From assembly GCA_025356075.1 (NCBI GenBank), contig JANXUT010000053.1, positions 247,758 through 311,757 on the forward strand: a DNA stretch of 64,000 nt, written 5' to 3'. Position 1 is the stretch's first letter. Each line of letters starts with the position of its first letter. Positions 11,187 through 25,549 of the stretch are shown in pieces. Source of the DNA: Pseudomonadota bacterium (GTDB lineage Bacteria; Pseudomonadota; Gammaproteobacteria; Steroidobacterales; Steroidobacteraceae). The position numbers and the translations under genes were made by a program. Below the pieces are notes generated by a model that was not told where the DNA came from, made no database searches, and worked only from the letters and a program-made list of their open reading frames with translations.

Positions 11187-12101
11187 ATGCTGAATCAACG
11201 CACCTTAAAGACGACGATCCGGGCCACCGGCATCGGGCTCCACTCCGGCCGGAAGGTCTTCATGACCTTGCGTCCCGCGGCGCCCAATACCGGCATCGTG
11301 TTCCGGCGCGTCGACCTGGCCGAACCCGTCGACATCGAGGCACGGGCCGAAAACGTCGGCGACACGATGCTGGGCACGACGCTCGTCAACGGCGATGTGA
11401 AGGTGTCGACGGTCGAGCATCTCCTGTCGGCGTTCGCGGGCCTTGGCGTCGACAACGCCTTCGTCGAGGTGAGCGCGGTCGAAGTCCCGATCATGGACGG
11501 CAGCGCCGGTCCCTTCGTGTTCCTGCTGCAGTCGGCGGGAATCGAGGAGCAGACGGTGCCGAAGCGCTTCGTCCGGATCCGCAAGTCGATCGAGGTGCGC
11601 GACGGCGACAAGTGGGCGCGCTTTGATCCGTTCAACGGCTTCAAGGTCAACTTCGAGATCGAGTTCGACCACCCGACCTTCCGCCGCCACACGCAGCGCG
11701 CATCGATGGATTTCTCGACGACTTCCTTCCTCCGGGAAGTGAGCCGGGCGCGGACCTTCGGCTTCATGCGCGACCTCGAGACGCTCAGATCGCGCAACCT
11801 CGCGCTCGGCGGCACGCTCGACAACGCGATCGTGCTCGATGACTTCAAGGTGCTGAACGAGGACGGCCTCCGTTACGAGGACGAGTTCGTCAAGCACAAG
11901 ATCCTCGATGCGATCGGCGACCTGTACCTCCTTGGGCACAGCCTGATCGGCGAGTTCAGCGGCTTCAAGTCCGGCCACGGCCTCAACAACAAGCTGCTGC
12001 GCGCGCTCATCGCCGATGAATCCGCCTGGGAAGAGGTCACCTTCCGCGACCTGCGCGAAGCGCCGATTTCCTACGTCCCCGCCGCCGCCGTCAGCGCCTG
12101 A
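11187..12101 (+). CDS. lpxC: LpxC, UDP-3-O-acyl-GlcNAc deacetylase
   Basis: LpxC is the zinc enzyme for the committed step of lipid A synthesis. The 304 residues begin with [18 protein letters not shown]. They contain the zinc-ligand stretch [15 protein letters not shown], the second metal site [14 protein letters not shown] and the general-acid histidine in [13 protein letters not shown]. Length and position after ftsZ are typical of gammaproteobacteria. Its presence shows a Gram-negative outer membrane. Confidence 0.97.
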   Translation: MLNQRTLKTTIRATGIGLHSGRKVFMTLRPAAPNTGIVFRRVDLAEPVDIEARAENVGDTMLGTTLVNGDVKVSTVEHLLSAFAGLGVDNAFVEVSAVEVPIMDGSAGPFVFLLQSAGIEEQTVPKRFVRIRKSIEVRDGDKWARFDPFNGFKVNFEIEFDHPTFRRHTQRASMDFSTTSFLREVSRARTFGFMRDLETLRSRNLALGGTLDNAIVLDDFKVLNEDGLRYEDEFVKHKILDAIGDLYLLGHSLIGEFSGFKSGHGLNNKLLRALIADESAWEEVTFRDLREAPISYVPAAAVSA

Positions 12102-12124
12102 GCGCAGGCCCGCCAGGGCCGGCC

Positions 12125-12436
12125 TTAAGGAGCGGGACGGGGCTTGACCCGAACGACGGTCCGACCGACGGCCTGGCCTAAGGCCTTCGCGACCCGTGGC
12201 GCGAAATCGGGCACCGCATAGCGGATCCGGGTCGCCCAGCCGCCGCTGTCGGTGAGGACCGTCAGCACCCCCTCCGCGTCCAGGGAGGCGCCCCAGACAT
12301 GCCCGGCCGCGTCTGCCGGCAGCGTCTGTTGCAGCGCAACAAGCGTCCGGTTGGCTGTTTCAGCCCCCGTTTGGAGGGCCTTAAGCTTCGCTTTACCTTG
12401 CGCCAGTAACTCGCTGATAGGGATTGGTTTTCGCAT
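12125..12436 (-). CDS. dciA: DciA-like DUF721 protein
   Basis: This 103-residue protein fits the DUF721/DciA family, whose members interact with the replicative helicase DnaB and replace DnaC in most bacteria. Visible are the N-terminal helix PISELLAQGKAKLKALQTG and the compact domain VWGASLDAEGVLTVLTDSGG followed by WATRIRYAVPDFAPRV. The location between lpxC and secA on the opposite strand is the usual one for this gene in gammaproteobacteria. The family assignment rests on pattern and context, not on an alignment. Confidence 0.8.
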   Translation of the reverse strand: MRKPIPISELLAQGKAKLKALQTGAETANRTLVALQQTLPADAAGHVWGASLDAEGVLTVLTDSGGWATRIRYAVPDFAPRVAKALGQAVGRTVVRVKPRPAP

Positions 12437-12477
12437 ATTTCAGGGGCGATCCGCGTCCCAAAATCAGACAAAAGTGG

Positions 12478-12506
12478 TTGTTGCGCAAAGGGTTTTTGTT
12501 GCATAG
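12478..12506 (+). promoter_or_regulatory. Sigma-70-like promoter for the riboswitch transcript
   Basis: TTGTTG (12478-12483) and GCATAG (12501-12506) are separated by 17 bases. A start about seven bases further on would place the transcript's 5' end just before the c-di-GMP aptamer. On the other strand the same AT-rich patch offers TTGCGC and TGATTT for dciA, so the promoters are probably divergent. Confidence 0.5.
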
Positions 12507-12515
12507 TTCCCCGCG

Positions 12516-12600
12516 CTGCACAAGGGCAAACCCGTCGAAAGACGGGGACGCAAAGCCACCGGTCTAAAGCGGAAGCTATGACAGCGGGGTTACCAGACGT
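12516..12600 (+). promoter_or_regulatory. Cyclic di-GMP-I (GEMM) riboswitch aptamer
   Basis: The sequence carries the conserved parts of the GEMM-I aptamer in the right order. These are GCACAAGGGCAAACC, a short P2 hairpin closed by the GAAA loop in CCGTCGAAAGACGG, then GGGACGCAAAGCC, CCGGTCTAAAG and the closing AGCGGGGTTACC. Each block matches the well-known Vibrio Vc2 aptamer closely. It is on the + strand and points towards the M23 peptidase gene, whose ATG is 261 bases downstream. Ligand identity follows from the family; on or off direction cannot be read from the sequence alone. Confidence 0.92.
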
Positions 12601-12861
12601 GAGGACCATGCGTGTCACGAAGGATGGAGGGGTTCCGCCGGCCACCGGGCGGTCCCATCACCGTCCGATCACGGAAACGGCCAGGCGCCCGCCGGGCCGG
12701 ACCGGCCGGGCCTTGCGGAGCGACCCTCGCTCCGGGCAGACCCGGGCGGGAATGATGGCCGGCGTCAGCGTCGGACGGAGACGAACCTTCGGCCCCCGGG
12801 TCGTGGGGCTGAGCGGAATTCGATCGGGTCGGCCGGTCGACACGTGCGCGGAGCAACGGCC
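12601..12861 (+). promoter_or_regulatory. Leader between riboswitch and M23 peptidase gene
   Basis: The 261 bases after the aptamer are very GC-rich and contain potential hairpins, for example around 12691-12712 where GGCCGG and CCGGCC face each other. No hairpin is followed by a T run, so an intrinsic terminator platform is not obvious. Rho-dependent termination or translational control remains possible. No convincing gene is present; an arginine-rich reading frame from 12578 that ends on the peptidase start codon is discussed among the rejected items. Confidence 0.4.
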
Positions 12862-13815
12862 ATGAACATCATCGTTTTCAGCCGCCATCAGGGCCGGGCC
12901 CGGCAGTTCGACCTGCGCTCGCCGGTCTTCATCGCGGTCTTCGCGACGGTCGTGCTCGTCCTCTTCGGCGGCGTCTTCGCCGCCGGCTCCTGGCTCGGCG
13001 CCGAGTGGGCCGAGAGCCAGCCGGCGCGCCAGCTCAGCAAGTGGGCGGCGGAGCTCGGCACCCAGCGCGAGCAGGTCGCCGCCGCGCGCGAGGTGCTGCA
13101 GAACAACGTCGATGCGCTCGCGATCCGCGTCGGCCAGATGAATGCCCACGTGATTCGCCTTGATGCGCTTGGCAAGCGCCTCGCGGAGATGGCCAACCTC
13201 AACAAGGTTGAGTTCAACTTTGAGAGTGCCCCGCCGGTCGGCGGCATCGATGAGCCTTCGACCTCCGGCCAGCCGGCGACGGCGCCGCTGCTCACCGACA
13301 TGCTCGATCGCCTCTCCGACCAGATCACCGACCGCGAGCGCCAGCTCGGGGCGCTCGAGAACCTGATCCTGACGCGGGAGCTTCGGCGCGAGGTCTATCC
13401 GCAGGGCCGCCCGGTGCTCGGCGGGTTCATTTCCTCGTTCTTCGGCAAGCGCGTCGACCCCTTCACGGGCTACACCGCCTTCCACGCCGGCGTCGATTTC
13501 GCGGGCGAGCAAGGCGCGCCGGTGACCTCCGTCGCGACGGGCGTCGTGACCTGGGCGGGCGAGCGCTTCGGCTACGGCAACTTGGTCGAGGTCAACCACG
13601 GCAATGGGTACCTCACGCGCTACGCCCACAATTCCGCGGTGCTGGTGAAGGTCGGGGACACCGTGCAGAAGGGCCAGGAGCTCTCGCTCCTCGGCAGCAC
13701 CGGCCACTCGACCGGGCCGCACGTCCATTTCGAGGTGCTGAAGGACGGGAGCCCCGTGGACCCGATGGCCTTCATTAACCAGAACGCCCAGCCGCTGCTC
13801 AAGGCCGGGCATTGA
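12862..13815 (+). CDS. M23-family peptidoglycan endopeptidase
   Basis: A 317-residue membrane-anchored LytM/M23 metallopeptidase expected to cleave peptidoglycan cross-links in the periplasm. It has a short basic N-terminus, one membrane segment at about residues 17-42 and a helical, probably coiled-coil, region to about residue 165. The M23 domain follows, with the zinc motif HAGVDFAG and the catalytic HVHFE. The ATG at 12862 with upstream GGAG-like bases is preferred to the GTG at 12844. The gene lies directly before secA, as in many gammaproteobacteria, and is preceded by a c-di-GMP riboswitch, so its expression is probably tied to c-di-GMP level. Confidence 0.93.
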   Translation: MNIIVFSRHQGRARQFDLRSPVFIAVFATVVLVLFGGVFAAGSWLGAEWAESQPARQLSKWAAELGTQREQVAAAREVLQNNVDALAIRVGQMNAHVIRLDALGKRLAEMANLNKVEFNFESAPPVGGIDEPSTSGQPATAPLLTDMLDRLSDQITDRERQLGALENLILTRELRREVYPQGRPVLGGFISSFFGKRVDPFTGYTAFHAGVDFAGEQGAPVTSVATGVVTWAGERFGYGNLVEVNHGNGYLTRYAHNSAVLVKVGDTVQKGQELSLLGSTGHSTGPHVHFEVLKDGSPVDPMAFINQNAQPLLKAGH

Positions 13816-13987
13816 AGAGCGGCCCGCCGGCCCCAACGAGGGGCTGAGGGCAGCCCGGCACCGGACCTGGGCCGGTTCTGCGCCCGTCGCGTCGCGACGG
13901 GTATTGACCATCACTCCTTAGTACAATGCGCGACTTTTCCGCGTAGGACGGGGCCCGTCGTGCCCGTCCCCCGAAGGATTTCGACCC

Positions 13988-17035
<3,048 letters not shown>

Positions 17036-17047
17036 AGGCATAAAGCC

Positions 17048-17902
17048 ATGGCGCCGGCGCCGGTTCACGTCCTCGCAGGCGCGCTCGTCGACCCGGCGGG
17101 GCGGGTGCTGATCGCCGAGCGTCCGCCCGGCAAGGCGCAGGCGGGCCGCTGGGAATTCCCGGGCGGCAAGCGCCACGAGCGCGAGTCCCCCCGCGAGGCG
17201 CTCGCGCGCGAACTCATGGAGGAGCTCGGCATCGAGCTTGGCGCGGCCGCGCCCTTGCTCGCGGTCACCCACCATTACGCCGGCGCCGCTGCCCCGGTCC
17301 TGATCGACTGCTGGCGCGTCGAGTCGTGGCGCGGCGAGCTCAGGTGCCTCGATGGCCAGCGCCTGCGCTGGTGCACGCTGCCCGAGCTCGCCGCGGCCGA
17401 TATCCTCGAGGCCGACCGGTCGATCGTGACGGCGCTGCTGCTGCCGCCGCTTCTCGTGCGGGTCGAGCTCAAGGGCGCAGCCGAGGCGAGGCGTCGCGCC
17501 AGCATTCGTGGCGAGCGCGTCGGCTGGCTCATCGACAGCGCCGCAGCCGAAGCTTCGCTCCTCGCGCGCTGCGCCGCCGACGGCGCAACGCCGCTCCTCA
17601 TCGACCCGCTGCGAGCCGCCGGGGGCCTCGGCGCCGTCTACACGCACACCTCCCGATTCGTCCGCTCGGCCGAACGCCTCGCGCCCGCGGGGCTCGTCGT
17701 GAAGGATGCGGCCGAAGCGGCGGCGGCACTCGCCGCCGGGGCGGACTTCCTGCTGGTGGCCGAGCGGGACCTGCCGCCCGGCACACTCGCAAAGGTCGCG
17801 GCGACGGGTCTGCCGTGGTATCTAAACCTCGTGCGCCCCAAAGCCGCGGACGAACCGCCGGCGACGGGACGGTTGTGGTGGCGGACGAGCGCCGGGCGTT
17901 GA
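17048..17902 (+). CDS. Nudix hydrolase (MutT-like) fused to a ThiE-like domain
   Basis: Residues 1-130 form a MutT-type Nudix domain expected to remove oxidised nucleotides such as 8-oxo-dGTP. The Nudix box runs from GGKRHERESPREALARELME to EELGI, preceded by RPPGKAQAGRWEFPGG. Residues from about 140 to 284 resemble a degenerate thiamine-phosphate synthase (ThiE/TenI-like) barrel, with VYTHTSRFVRSAERLAPAGL and ADFLLVAERDLPPG; several active-site features of true ThiE are not evident. MutT-ThiE fusions next to secA are common in gammaproteobacteria. The gene begins 12 bases after secA and is probably co-transcribed with it. Confidence 0.88.
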   Translation: MAPAPVHVLAGALVDPAGRVLIAERPPGKAQAGRWEFPGGKRHERESPREALARELMEELGIELGAAAPLLAVTHHYAGAAAPVLIDCWRVESWRGELRCLDGQRLRWCTLPELAAADILEADRSIVTALLLPPLLVRVELKGAAEARRRASIRGERVGWLIDSAAAEASLLARCAADGATPLLIDPLRAAGGLGAVYTHTSRFVRSAERLAPAGLVVKDAAEAAAALAAGADFLLVAERDLPPGTLAKVAATGLPWYLNLVRPKAADEPPATGRLWWRTSAGR

Positions 17903-17941
17903 CCCGACCGCGCTGCCCGCGCCGGACGGAACCTTAAGGGG

Positions 17942-18667
17942 ATGGCAATGGACAACAGGACTGCAGGAGCACGCAAACAAGGTCGGGTGGCGTTCATCGC
18001 CGCGCTCGCCGTCGGGTTGCTCGCGGGGCCCGGGCTCGCGGGCGCCGGCGCTCTCGATCTCATCAGCAACAAGGATGCCGCCGGCGGGCTGCGCGCGGCG
18101 CTTGGCAGGGGCATCGACGCCGCGGTCGCCCGTCTCGGCGCGCCGGGCGGCTTCCTCGACAATGACAAGCTCAGGATCCCGCTGCCGCCGGCGCTCGAGA
18201 AGGCCGACAAGGCGCTCAGGATGGTCGGTATGTCGGGCGAGGCGGACGAGCTCAAAGTCGCGATGAACCACGCCGCGGAATCGGCCATGAGCGAGGCAAA
18301 ACCGATCCTGGCAAGCTCGCTTCGCAAGATGTCGATTAGCGACGCGAAGGGCATCCTGACTGGCGGCGATGATGCGGCGACCCAGTACTTCAGGCGCACG
18401 TCGGCGGACTCGCTCCGCGAGAAGATGAAGCCGATCGTGAGCCGCGCGACGGCGAAGGCGAAGCTCGGCGCGATCTACGACCGCTACGCCGGCAAGGCCG
18501 CCGAGTTCGGCCTGGTGTCGGGCGATGCGGTGCACCTCGATGACTACGTAACGTCCAAGGCGCTCGACGGCCTCTTCTCGGTGATCGCCGACGAGGAGCA
18601 CTCGATCCGCCAGGACCCGGTCGCCGCGGGCAGCGCGATCATCAAGAAGGTGTTCAGCTCGCTCTAG
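17942..18667 (+). CDS. DUF4197 exported protein
   Basis: A 241-residue protein with an N-terminal signal peptide: basic MDNRTAGARKQGR followed by a hydrophobic core and an AGA site near residue 36. The rest is helical and fits DUF4197, with GGFLDNDKLRIPLPPALEKA, AMNHAAESAM and AKPILASSLRKM. The function of this family is not known. An alternative ATG two codons downstream (17948) is equally possible. It converges with the minus-strand gene that ends six bases beyond. Confidence 0.85.
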   Translation: MAMDNRTAGARKQGRVAFIAALAVGLLAGPGLAGAGALDLISNKDAAGGLRAALGRGIDAAVARLGAPGGFLDNDKLRIPLPPALEKADKALRMVGMSGEADELKVAMNHAAESAMSEAKPILASSLRKMSISDAKGILTGGDDAATQYFRRTSADSLREKMKPIVSRATAKAKLGAIYDRYAGKAAEFGLVSGDAVHLDDYVTSKALDGLFSVIADEEHSIRQDPVAAGSAIIKKVFSSL

Positions 18668-18673
18668 AGCGCG

Positions 18674-20880
18674 CTACTCGAGGGTGGCGAGCTTCACGTC
18701 GGCGCGCGCGCTCGCCACCGTCGTCACGATGACGCCGGTGCCGTCCGGCGTCACGCTCATCCCGGAGTCGTCGAGGAGGTCCGGCACTGCGCGGATGCTG
18801 TTGATGAGGTGGCTCTCGATCGAGTAGCGGTCGAGCTCGGGGAAGCCGAAGTCCGGTCGCCGGATGAGCCAGATCGCGGTCCCGGTCAGCGTCCAGTTGG
18901 TCCAGTCGGCCGGCGAGAAATCGGCGACCACGAGCGAGTCGTCGCCGCCCGGCGCCGGGTTCCTCAGCCAGAGTCCCGGGCGGTCCGCCCGCACATAGTA
19001 AAGCGATGCCCCGTCCGTGGACTCGAGCGCCGCGAGTCCGCCCTCGGTCGTCACCGCTTCCGGGGACCCCGAGCCCGGCCACGGTTGCCGCCAGATCTGC
19101 GGGGAGCCCGAGCGCGAGCTCGTGAAGTACAGGTAGCGGCCGTCGTGCGAGAAGCTCGGCGCACGGCTCGTCTCCTCGCTGCTCACGCGCTCCTGCTTGC
19201 CGTCGGCGAGCGCGACGGTCCAGAGCTCAAAGCGGCCCTTGTGCGAGCCGGCGAACACGATCAGGCGGCCATCCGGCGACCAGCGCGGCGTCTCGAGGAA
19301 ATCGAGCTCGCTGCGGGTGAGCATGCGCGCCGCGCCGCCTGCCGCCGGCGCCAGCCACAGCTGCTCGCTGCCGCCGCGGTTGGACACGAACACGAGTTCC
19401 TTGCCGTCGGGTGAGAGTTGCGGGTGCCGGTCGAGCGAGGCGCCGCTCGCGGCTCCCGCCGCGAGTGCCGCGCCGTCCGGTATGCGACTGAAGGCGGTCG
19501 TGTACTGCCATTCCTCGTAGGCGAGCGCGCGGTTGTCGTTGGAGATCGCCGGATCCTTGAGCGCGTTCGGGGCGGCGAGGAACGGCTCCGGGCTCGAGTG
19601 GTTGAGCCGTACGCGCCAGAGCGCGTAGCGGCCGCCGCGCGGCGAGGCGAACACGACCGACTGGGTGCCCGCTTCGAACGCGGCCCCGGCGAGCGGCCGG
19701 CGATCGCGCGTGATGCGCTCGACCGCGACGGTGCCAAGATCGAGGAGTGAGAGGTCCTCCACGCCCACCGCGCGGGAGCGCACGAACACGAGCCGGCGCC
19801 CGGTCGGCGCGAGCGTCGGCTGCATGTCGCCCGGCATGCCGACCACCGGGTTCGTGACGCCGGTGAGCTTGGCCGTGTCGACATCGAGCGAGACGAGCTG
19901 CCGCGCGAGCCCCGCGGCCGTGCGGTGCGCGTAGATAACCGCGCGTCCGTCCGGCGTCCAGGTCAGCCGCCCGGTCGCGCCGAAATCGCAGTCGCCGACC
20001 CGTCGCTCGCCACCGCCATCGGGCGCGATCACGTACACCGAGCACGCGGTCGCGGTGAGGCGCTCGAACGCGATGCGCCCGCCGCTCGGCGACCAGGCGG
20101 GATAGAGGTCGCGGCCATCGCCCAGCGTCAGCGGCCGCCAGCTGCCGCCCGCGACGGGACGCAGCACCAGGTGCGTGCCGCTGCCATCGGCGAGGCGCCA
20201 GCTGTAGACGACCTGGCGGCCGTCCGGCGAGAAGCTCGGGTGGGTCTTCTCGCCCGGCTCGGTCGCGAGCGCTCGCACCTGCGTGACGATGCCAAAGAGC
20301 ACGACGTGGCCACGCTCGACGAGCGCGGTGATCCCGGCGGCGAGGCCGCCGACGACGAGCGTCGCCAGCCCGATCGCGAGCCAGCGCTTGCGCTTCCTCG
20401 AGGTCCACGCCTCGACGCCGCCCGGGTCGTCCCGCAGCACATCCGACTCGAAGGGCTTGAGTCCCCGCCCGGGCACCGGCGCGCCAACTTCGAGGACGTA
20501 GGCATCGCCCGGCGCGTTCGCGATCCTGACCGCGCCATCCTCGGAGAGCACGCGGCGCAGCAGCCCGAGCACGCGCCGCAATTTCGGCTCGTGATCCTCC
20601 GCCGTGCCGCCGCCGTAGACGCGCGCCGCGAGCTCGTCGCGGTTGACGCCGCCGGCCGGCGACTCGGCCAGGATGAGGAGCGCAAGCAGCGTCGGCTTGT
20701 CGAGCGCGACGATGCGATCGGCACGCGTCATGCGCCCGAGCGAGGGGCGCACGCGCCAGGTACCGAGGTCGAAGTCGGCGACCAGCGATGGATCCGGCGG
20801 CGGGTCGACCGGCCCGACCGGCTTCTTGACGGGCCGCCCGAAGGCGCGGCGCCGGCCGAGGTCGAGGTATCCGGGGCGTC

Positions 20881-20884
<4 letters not shown>
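18674..20884 (-). CDS. Membrane winged-helix protein with TolB-like beta-propeller
   Basis: A 736-residue one-component regulator-like protein. Residues about 30-135 form an OmpR/CadC-type winged helix (VADFDLGTWRVRPSLGRM, then LTRADRIVALDKPTLLALL without its first residue, and LRRVLGLLRRVLSEDG). A membrane segment follows at about residues 160-185. The remainder is a string of WD40/PD40 blades of TolB type, such as HPSFSPDGRQVVYSW, YPAWSPSGGRIAFE and APSFSHDGRYLYFTSSRSG. The start codon overlaps the stop of the upstream peptidase gene as ATGA, so the two are translationally coupled. The family is found in Xanthomonadales-type bacteria; target genes and signal are unknown. Confidence 0.85.
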
Positions 20885-23148
<2,264 letters not shown>

Positions 23149-23221
23149 CGGGATCGGCTCCAAGGAATCGGTCGATATTATCAGACCGGCGGCGGCCGCC
23201 GCCGTTCCCGCCAAGCTGCGT

Positions 23222-23830
23222 TCAGGCGCGCGCGCTCGGGCGCGCGCCGATGCTCGAGTACCAGCGCTTGAGGTGCGGGTGCTGCTCGCCGAGTCTGAGG
23301 TTGGAGGGCTTGCCGAAGTCGATGCTGGTGTAGGCGACGATGTCCGCCATCGACAGTGCCCCGGTCGCGAAGTACTCGCGGCCGGCGAGCGCGGCCTCGA
23401 GGGCGGCGAACTCGGCAAGCACGTGCAGGCGCTCGGCCTCGCCCCACGCGGGCACCTGAACGATGCGCGTCGACCAGTAGGGGTGCGTGTGCCGGAAGAC
23501 GTTCACCATCGGCTGGTAGAGGTGGACCATCAGCCGGTCGACCCAGCCAGCGACTGAGGCGCGCTCGCGCGCGTTCGCGCCGAAGAGCGGCGGCGCTGGA
23601 TTGAGCTCCTCCAGCCAGCGGCAGATCGCGAGCGACTCGACGAGGCGGGTGCCATCCTCAAGCTCGAGCGTCGGCAGTTCGCCGAGCGGGTTGACGCCAA
23701 GGTACTCGGGCGAACGCGCGGCGCCGGCGGCGATGTCGACCTCGATGATCTCAAGCGCAATGCCCTTTTCCGCGGCGTACATGCGCACGCGCCGCGGACT
23801 CGGCGCGAAGCGGCTCGAGTAGAGCTTCAC
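23222..23830 (-). CDS. Glutathione S-transferase family protein
   Basis: A 202-residue cytosolic GST-like protein. It has an N-terminal thioredoxin-fold half (KLYSSRFAPSPRRVRMYAAE, the conserved GELPTLELEDG and ESLAICRWLEE) and an all-helical C-terminal half ending in the LSMADIVAYTSIDF segment. The GTG start is chosen because it overlaps the yacG stop (GTGA) and starts exactly at the family N-terminus. Substrate cannot be inferred. Confidence 0.88.
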   Translation of the reverse strand: MKLYSSRFAPSPRRVRMYAAEKGIALEIIEVDIAAGAARSPEYLGVNPLGELPTLELEDGTRLVESLAICRWLEELNPAPPLFGANARERASVAGWVDRLMVHLYQPMVNVFRHTHPYWSTRIVQVPAWGEAERLHVLAEFAALEAALAGREYFATGALSMADIVAYTSIDFGKPSNLRLGEQHPHLKRWYSSIGARPSARA

Positions 23831-24027
23831 GGCGGCGGCTGCTCGCCCGGAGGCACCGCATCCGCGCCATCGAGGGCCACGTCCTCGCCCGGGATCGCGT
23901 GCCGCTCGCTCAGCCAGGCGCCCAGGTCGAGAAGCCGACAGCGCTCGCTGCAGAACGGCCGCCACGGATTCGCCGGGAGAATCGCGACCTCTCGCTGGCA
24001 TTTTGGGCACTTGCCTCGAGCCGCCAT
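23827..24027 (-). CDS. yacG: YacG, zinc-finger DNA gyrase inhibitor
   Basis: A 66-residue protein with the YacG zinc site made of CPKC and CSERC, followed by RLLDLGAWLSERHAIPGED. YacG proteins bind the GyrB domain and inhibit gyrase in vitro. The ATG at 24027 gives MAARGKCPKC; a GTG one codon upstream is also possible. The gene follows zapD by 13 bases and overlaps the GST gene. The coaE-zapD-yacG order is the one seen in E. coli and Pseudomonas. Confidence 0.93.
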   Translation of the reverse strand: MAARGKCPKCQREVAILPANPWRPFCSERCRLLDLGAWLSERHAIPGEDVALDGADAVPPGEQPPP

Positions 24028-24040
24028 CACGCGTCGCCGG

Positions 24041-24847
24041 TCAGGTGCAGCAGGTCAGCACGAACGGCACGTCGAGCGGCGCCTGCAGTGCGCGGTTATC
24101 GGCGTCGACGAAGCTCATGAACCGGATGCTGCAGCGATGGTGGCTGCCACTGATCTCCGGGTACAGGTCGCCATCGCCCGGCAGCGTGATACGCAGGAGC
24201 TGGATCGGTGTCTCGCGCTCGAACACGAGCTGGTAGATGCCGCCTGTCGCCACCTCGCGACGCGGACGGGCGTTCTCGCGGGTGACCCAGAGGAGGTCGG
24301 CGACGCTCTCGCAGAGCGGCCTTAGCACCGCGAGCCAGCCGTTGAAGTCGGCCTGGCGCGACTCGGCGGGGAGGCTGAGCCAGTGGAAGTACTCCGGCAG
24401 GTCGAACTCGCAGGTTCCGCCGGGGATGGTGCTGCGGTGCTTGATCGCCGAGAGGAAATCGGTCTCGCGCAGGCGCGTGAGCGCGGCGCCGTTCGCGGCC
24501 TGCAGCTCATCCCGACGCTGCGTCAGCCGGCCGAGCACGGCGCGCAGGCGACCCGTGTCGACCCCGGGCCGGGCCGAGAAGTCCCTGAGGATCGCCATCT
24601 GCCGCTCGAGGTCCTTGAGCACGTCGCCGCGCGAGTCGCCGCGCGTCGTGATCGCGAGGATCTCGAGCAGGCTCGAGACGGCCGAGCGGCTGCTCCAGGG
24701 GGTTGGCGTGTCGTTGTGGTAGAGCGCCTGCTGGTACAGGAATTCGAGGCGCAGGAACGTCCGCATGCGCTCGTTGAGCGGCTGCTCGAATACAACCGTA
24801 CGGCGTGCCGCGAGGGCTTCGGGCTCGATGGGGGCCATCTCCTGCAT
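24041..24847 (-). CDS. zapD: ZapD, FtsZ-bundling protein
   Basis: A 268-residue ZapD (YacF, DUF1342) protein that cross-links FtsZ filaments at the division ring. Recognisable are VVFEQPLNERMRTFLRLEFL at the N-terminus, the helical bundle with LRRE-type motifs and FHWLSLPAESRQADFNGWL, and the C-terminal beta domain with IRFMSFVDADNRAL. An in-frame ATG at 24838 is an alternative start. It lies between coaE and yacG in the conserved order. Confidence 0.93.
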   Translation of the reverse strand: MQEMAPIEPEALAARRTVVFEQPLNERMRTFLRLEFLYQQALYHNDTPTPWSSRSAVSSLLEILAITTRGDSRGDVLKDLERQMAILRDFSARPGVDTGRLRAVLGRLTQRRDELQAANGAALTRLRETDFLSAIKHRSTIPGGTCEFDLPEYFHWLSLPAESRQADFNGWLAVLRPLCESVADLLWVTRENARPRREVATGGIYQLVFERETPIQLLRITLPGDGDLYPEISGSHHRCSIRFMSFVDADNRALQAPLDVPFVLTCCT

Positions 24848-24912
24848 CCGGCTATTCTGCGCGTCGCGAGCGGAGGTCGTAAACCGTTTCTACGGTCGAG
24901 ACCTGACGCGGC

Positions 24913-25536
24913 CTAGCGACGCGGCCCCGCCCGCCCCGGCTCGCGGGCCGCGGCGAGGTACTTGGCGTGCAGCCCTTCGACGGCGGCGTCGAGCGCAGCG
25001 AGCGACCCCGTGTTCTCGATGCGATCGTCCGCGATCGCGAGCCGCTCGGCGCGGCTCGCCTGGGAGGCGAGGATCGCCTCGGCCTGGGCCGCGCTGTCGC
25101 CGTCCCGGCTCATCAGCCGGGATTTCTGCAGCGCTGGCGGCACATCGACGAGGAGGACGCGATCGAAGCGGTCGCGGCCGCCCGTTTCGGCGAGCAGCGG
25201 AATCCCGATGATCGTGTACGGCGCCTCGACGGCGTCGAGCCTCGCCTCGAGTGCCGCGCGGATGGCCGGATGCAGGATCGCCTCGAGCGCGCGGCGCCGC
25301 GCGGGGTCGGCGAACACGAGTTCACGCAGGCCGCGCCGGTCGAGCTCGCCGCTCGGCAGCAGCACGCCCGCGCCGAACGCCGCGGTGACCGCCGCGAGCG
25401 CAGGCATACCTGGGCGCACGACCTCGCGCGCGAGGTCGTCGGTATCGATGACCGGCACCCCGCGCGCGGCGAAGGCATCGGCGACGGCGGTCTTGCCGCT
25501 CGCGATGCCGCCGGTGAGTGCCACGCGCAGCGTCAT
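24913..25536 (-). CDS. coaE: CoaE, dephospho-CoA kinase
   Basis: CoaE phosphorylates dephospho-CoA in the last step of CoA synthesis. The 207-residue P-loop kinase has LTGGIASGKTAVADAFA, the DTDDLAREVV acceptor region, HPAIRAALE and the lid segment with SRDGDSAAQAEAILASQ. It follows pilD by 13 bases, as in Pseudomonas and related genomes, and is probably part of the pilBCD transcript. Confidence 0.96.
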   Translation of the reverse strand: MTLRVALTGGIASGKTAVADAFAARGVPVIDTDDLAREVVRPGMPALAAVTAAFGAGVLLPSGELDRRGLRELVFADPARRRALEAILHPAIRAALEARLDAVEAPYTIIGIPLLAETGGRDRFDRVLLVDVPPALQKSRLMSRDGDSAAQAEAILASQASRAERLAIADDRIENTGSLAALDAAVEGLHAKYLAAAREPGRAGPRR

Positions 25537-25549
25537 TGCCGCCCCCGCC

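Noticed and set aside
12578..12865. A 95-codon arginine-rich frame whose stop overlaps the M23 start as ATGA, suggesting a leader peptide.
   Set aside because: Its ATG lies inside the c-di-GMP aptamer, it has no ribosome-binding site and its composition is that of random GC-rich sequence. The overlap is probably chance.
13904..13927. TTGACC and TACAAT upstream of secA as a sigma-70 promoter.
   Set aside because: The two hexamers are only 12 bases apart, too close for RNA polymerase. The TACAAT may still be a -10 with an unseen -35.
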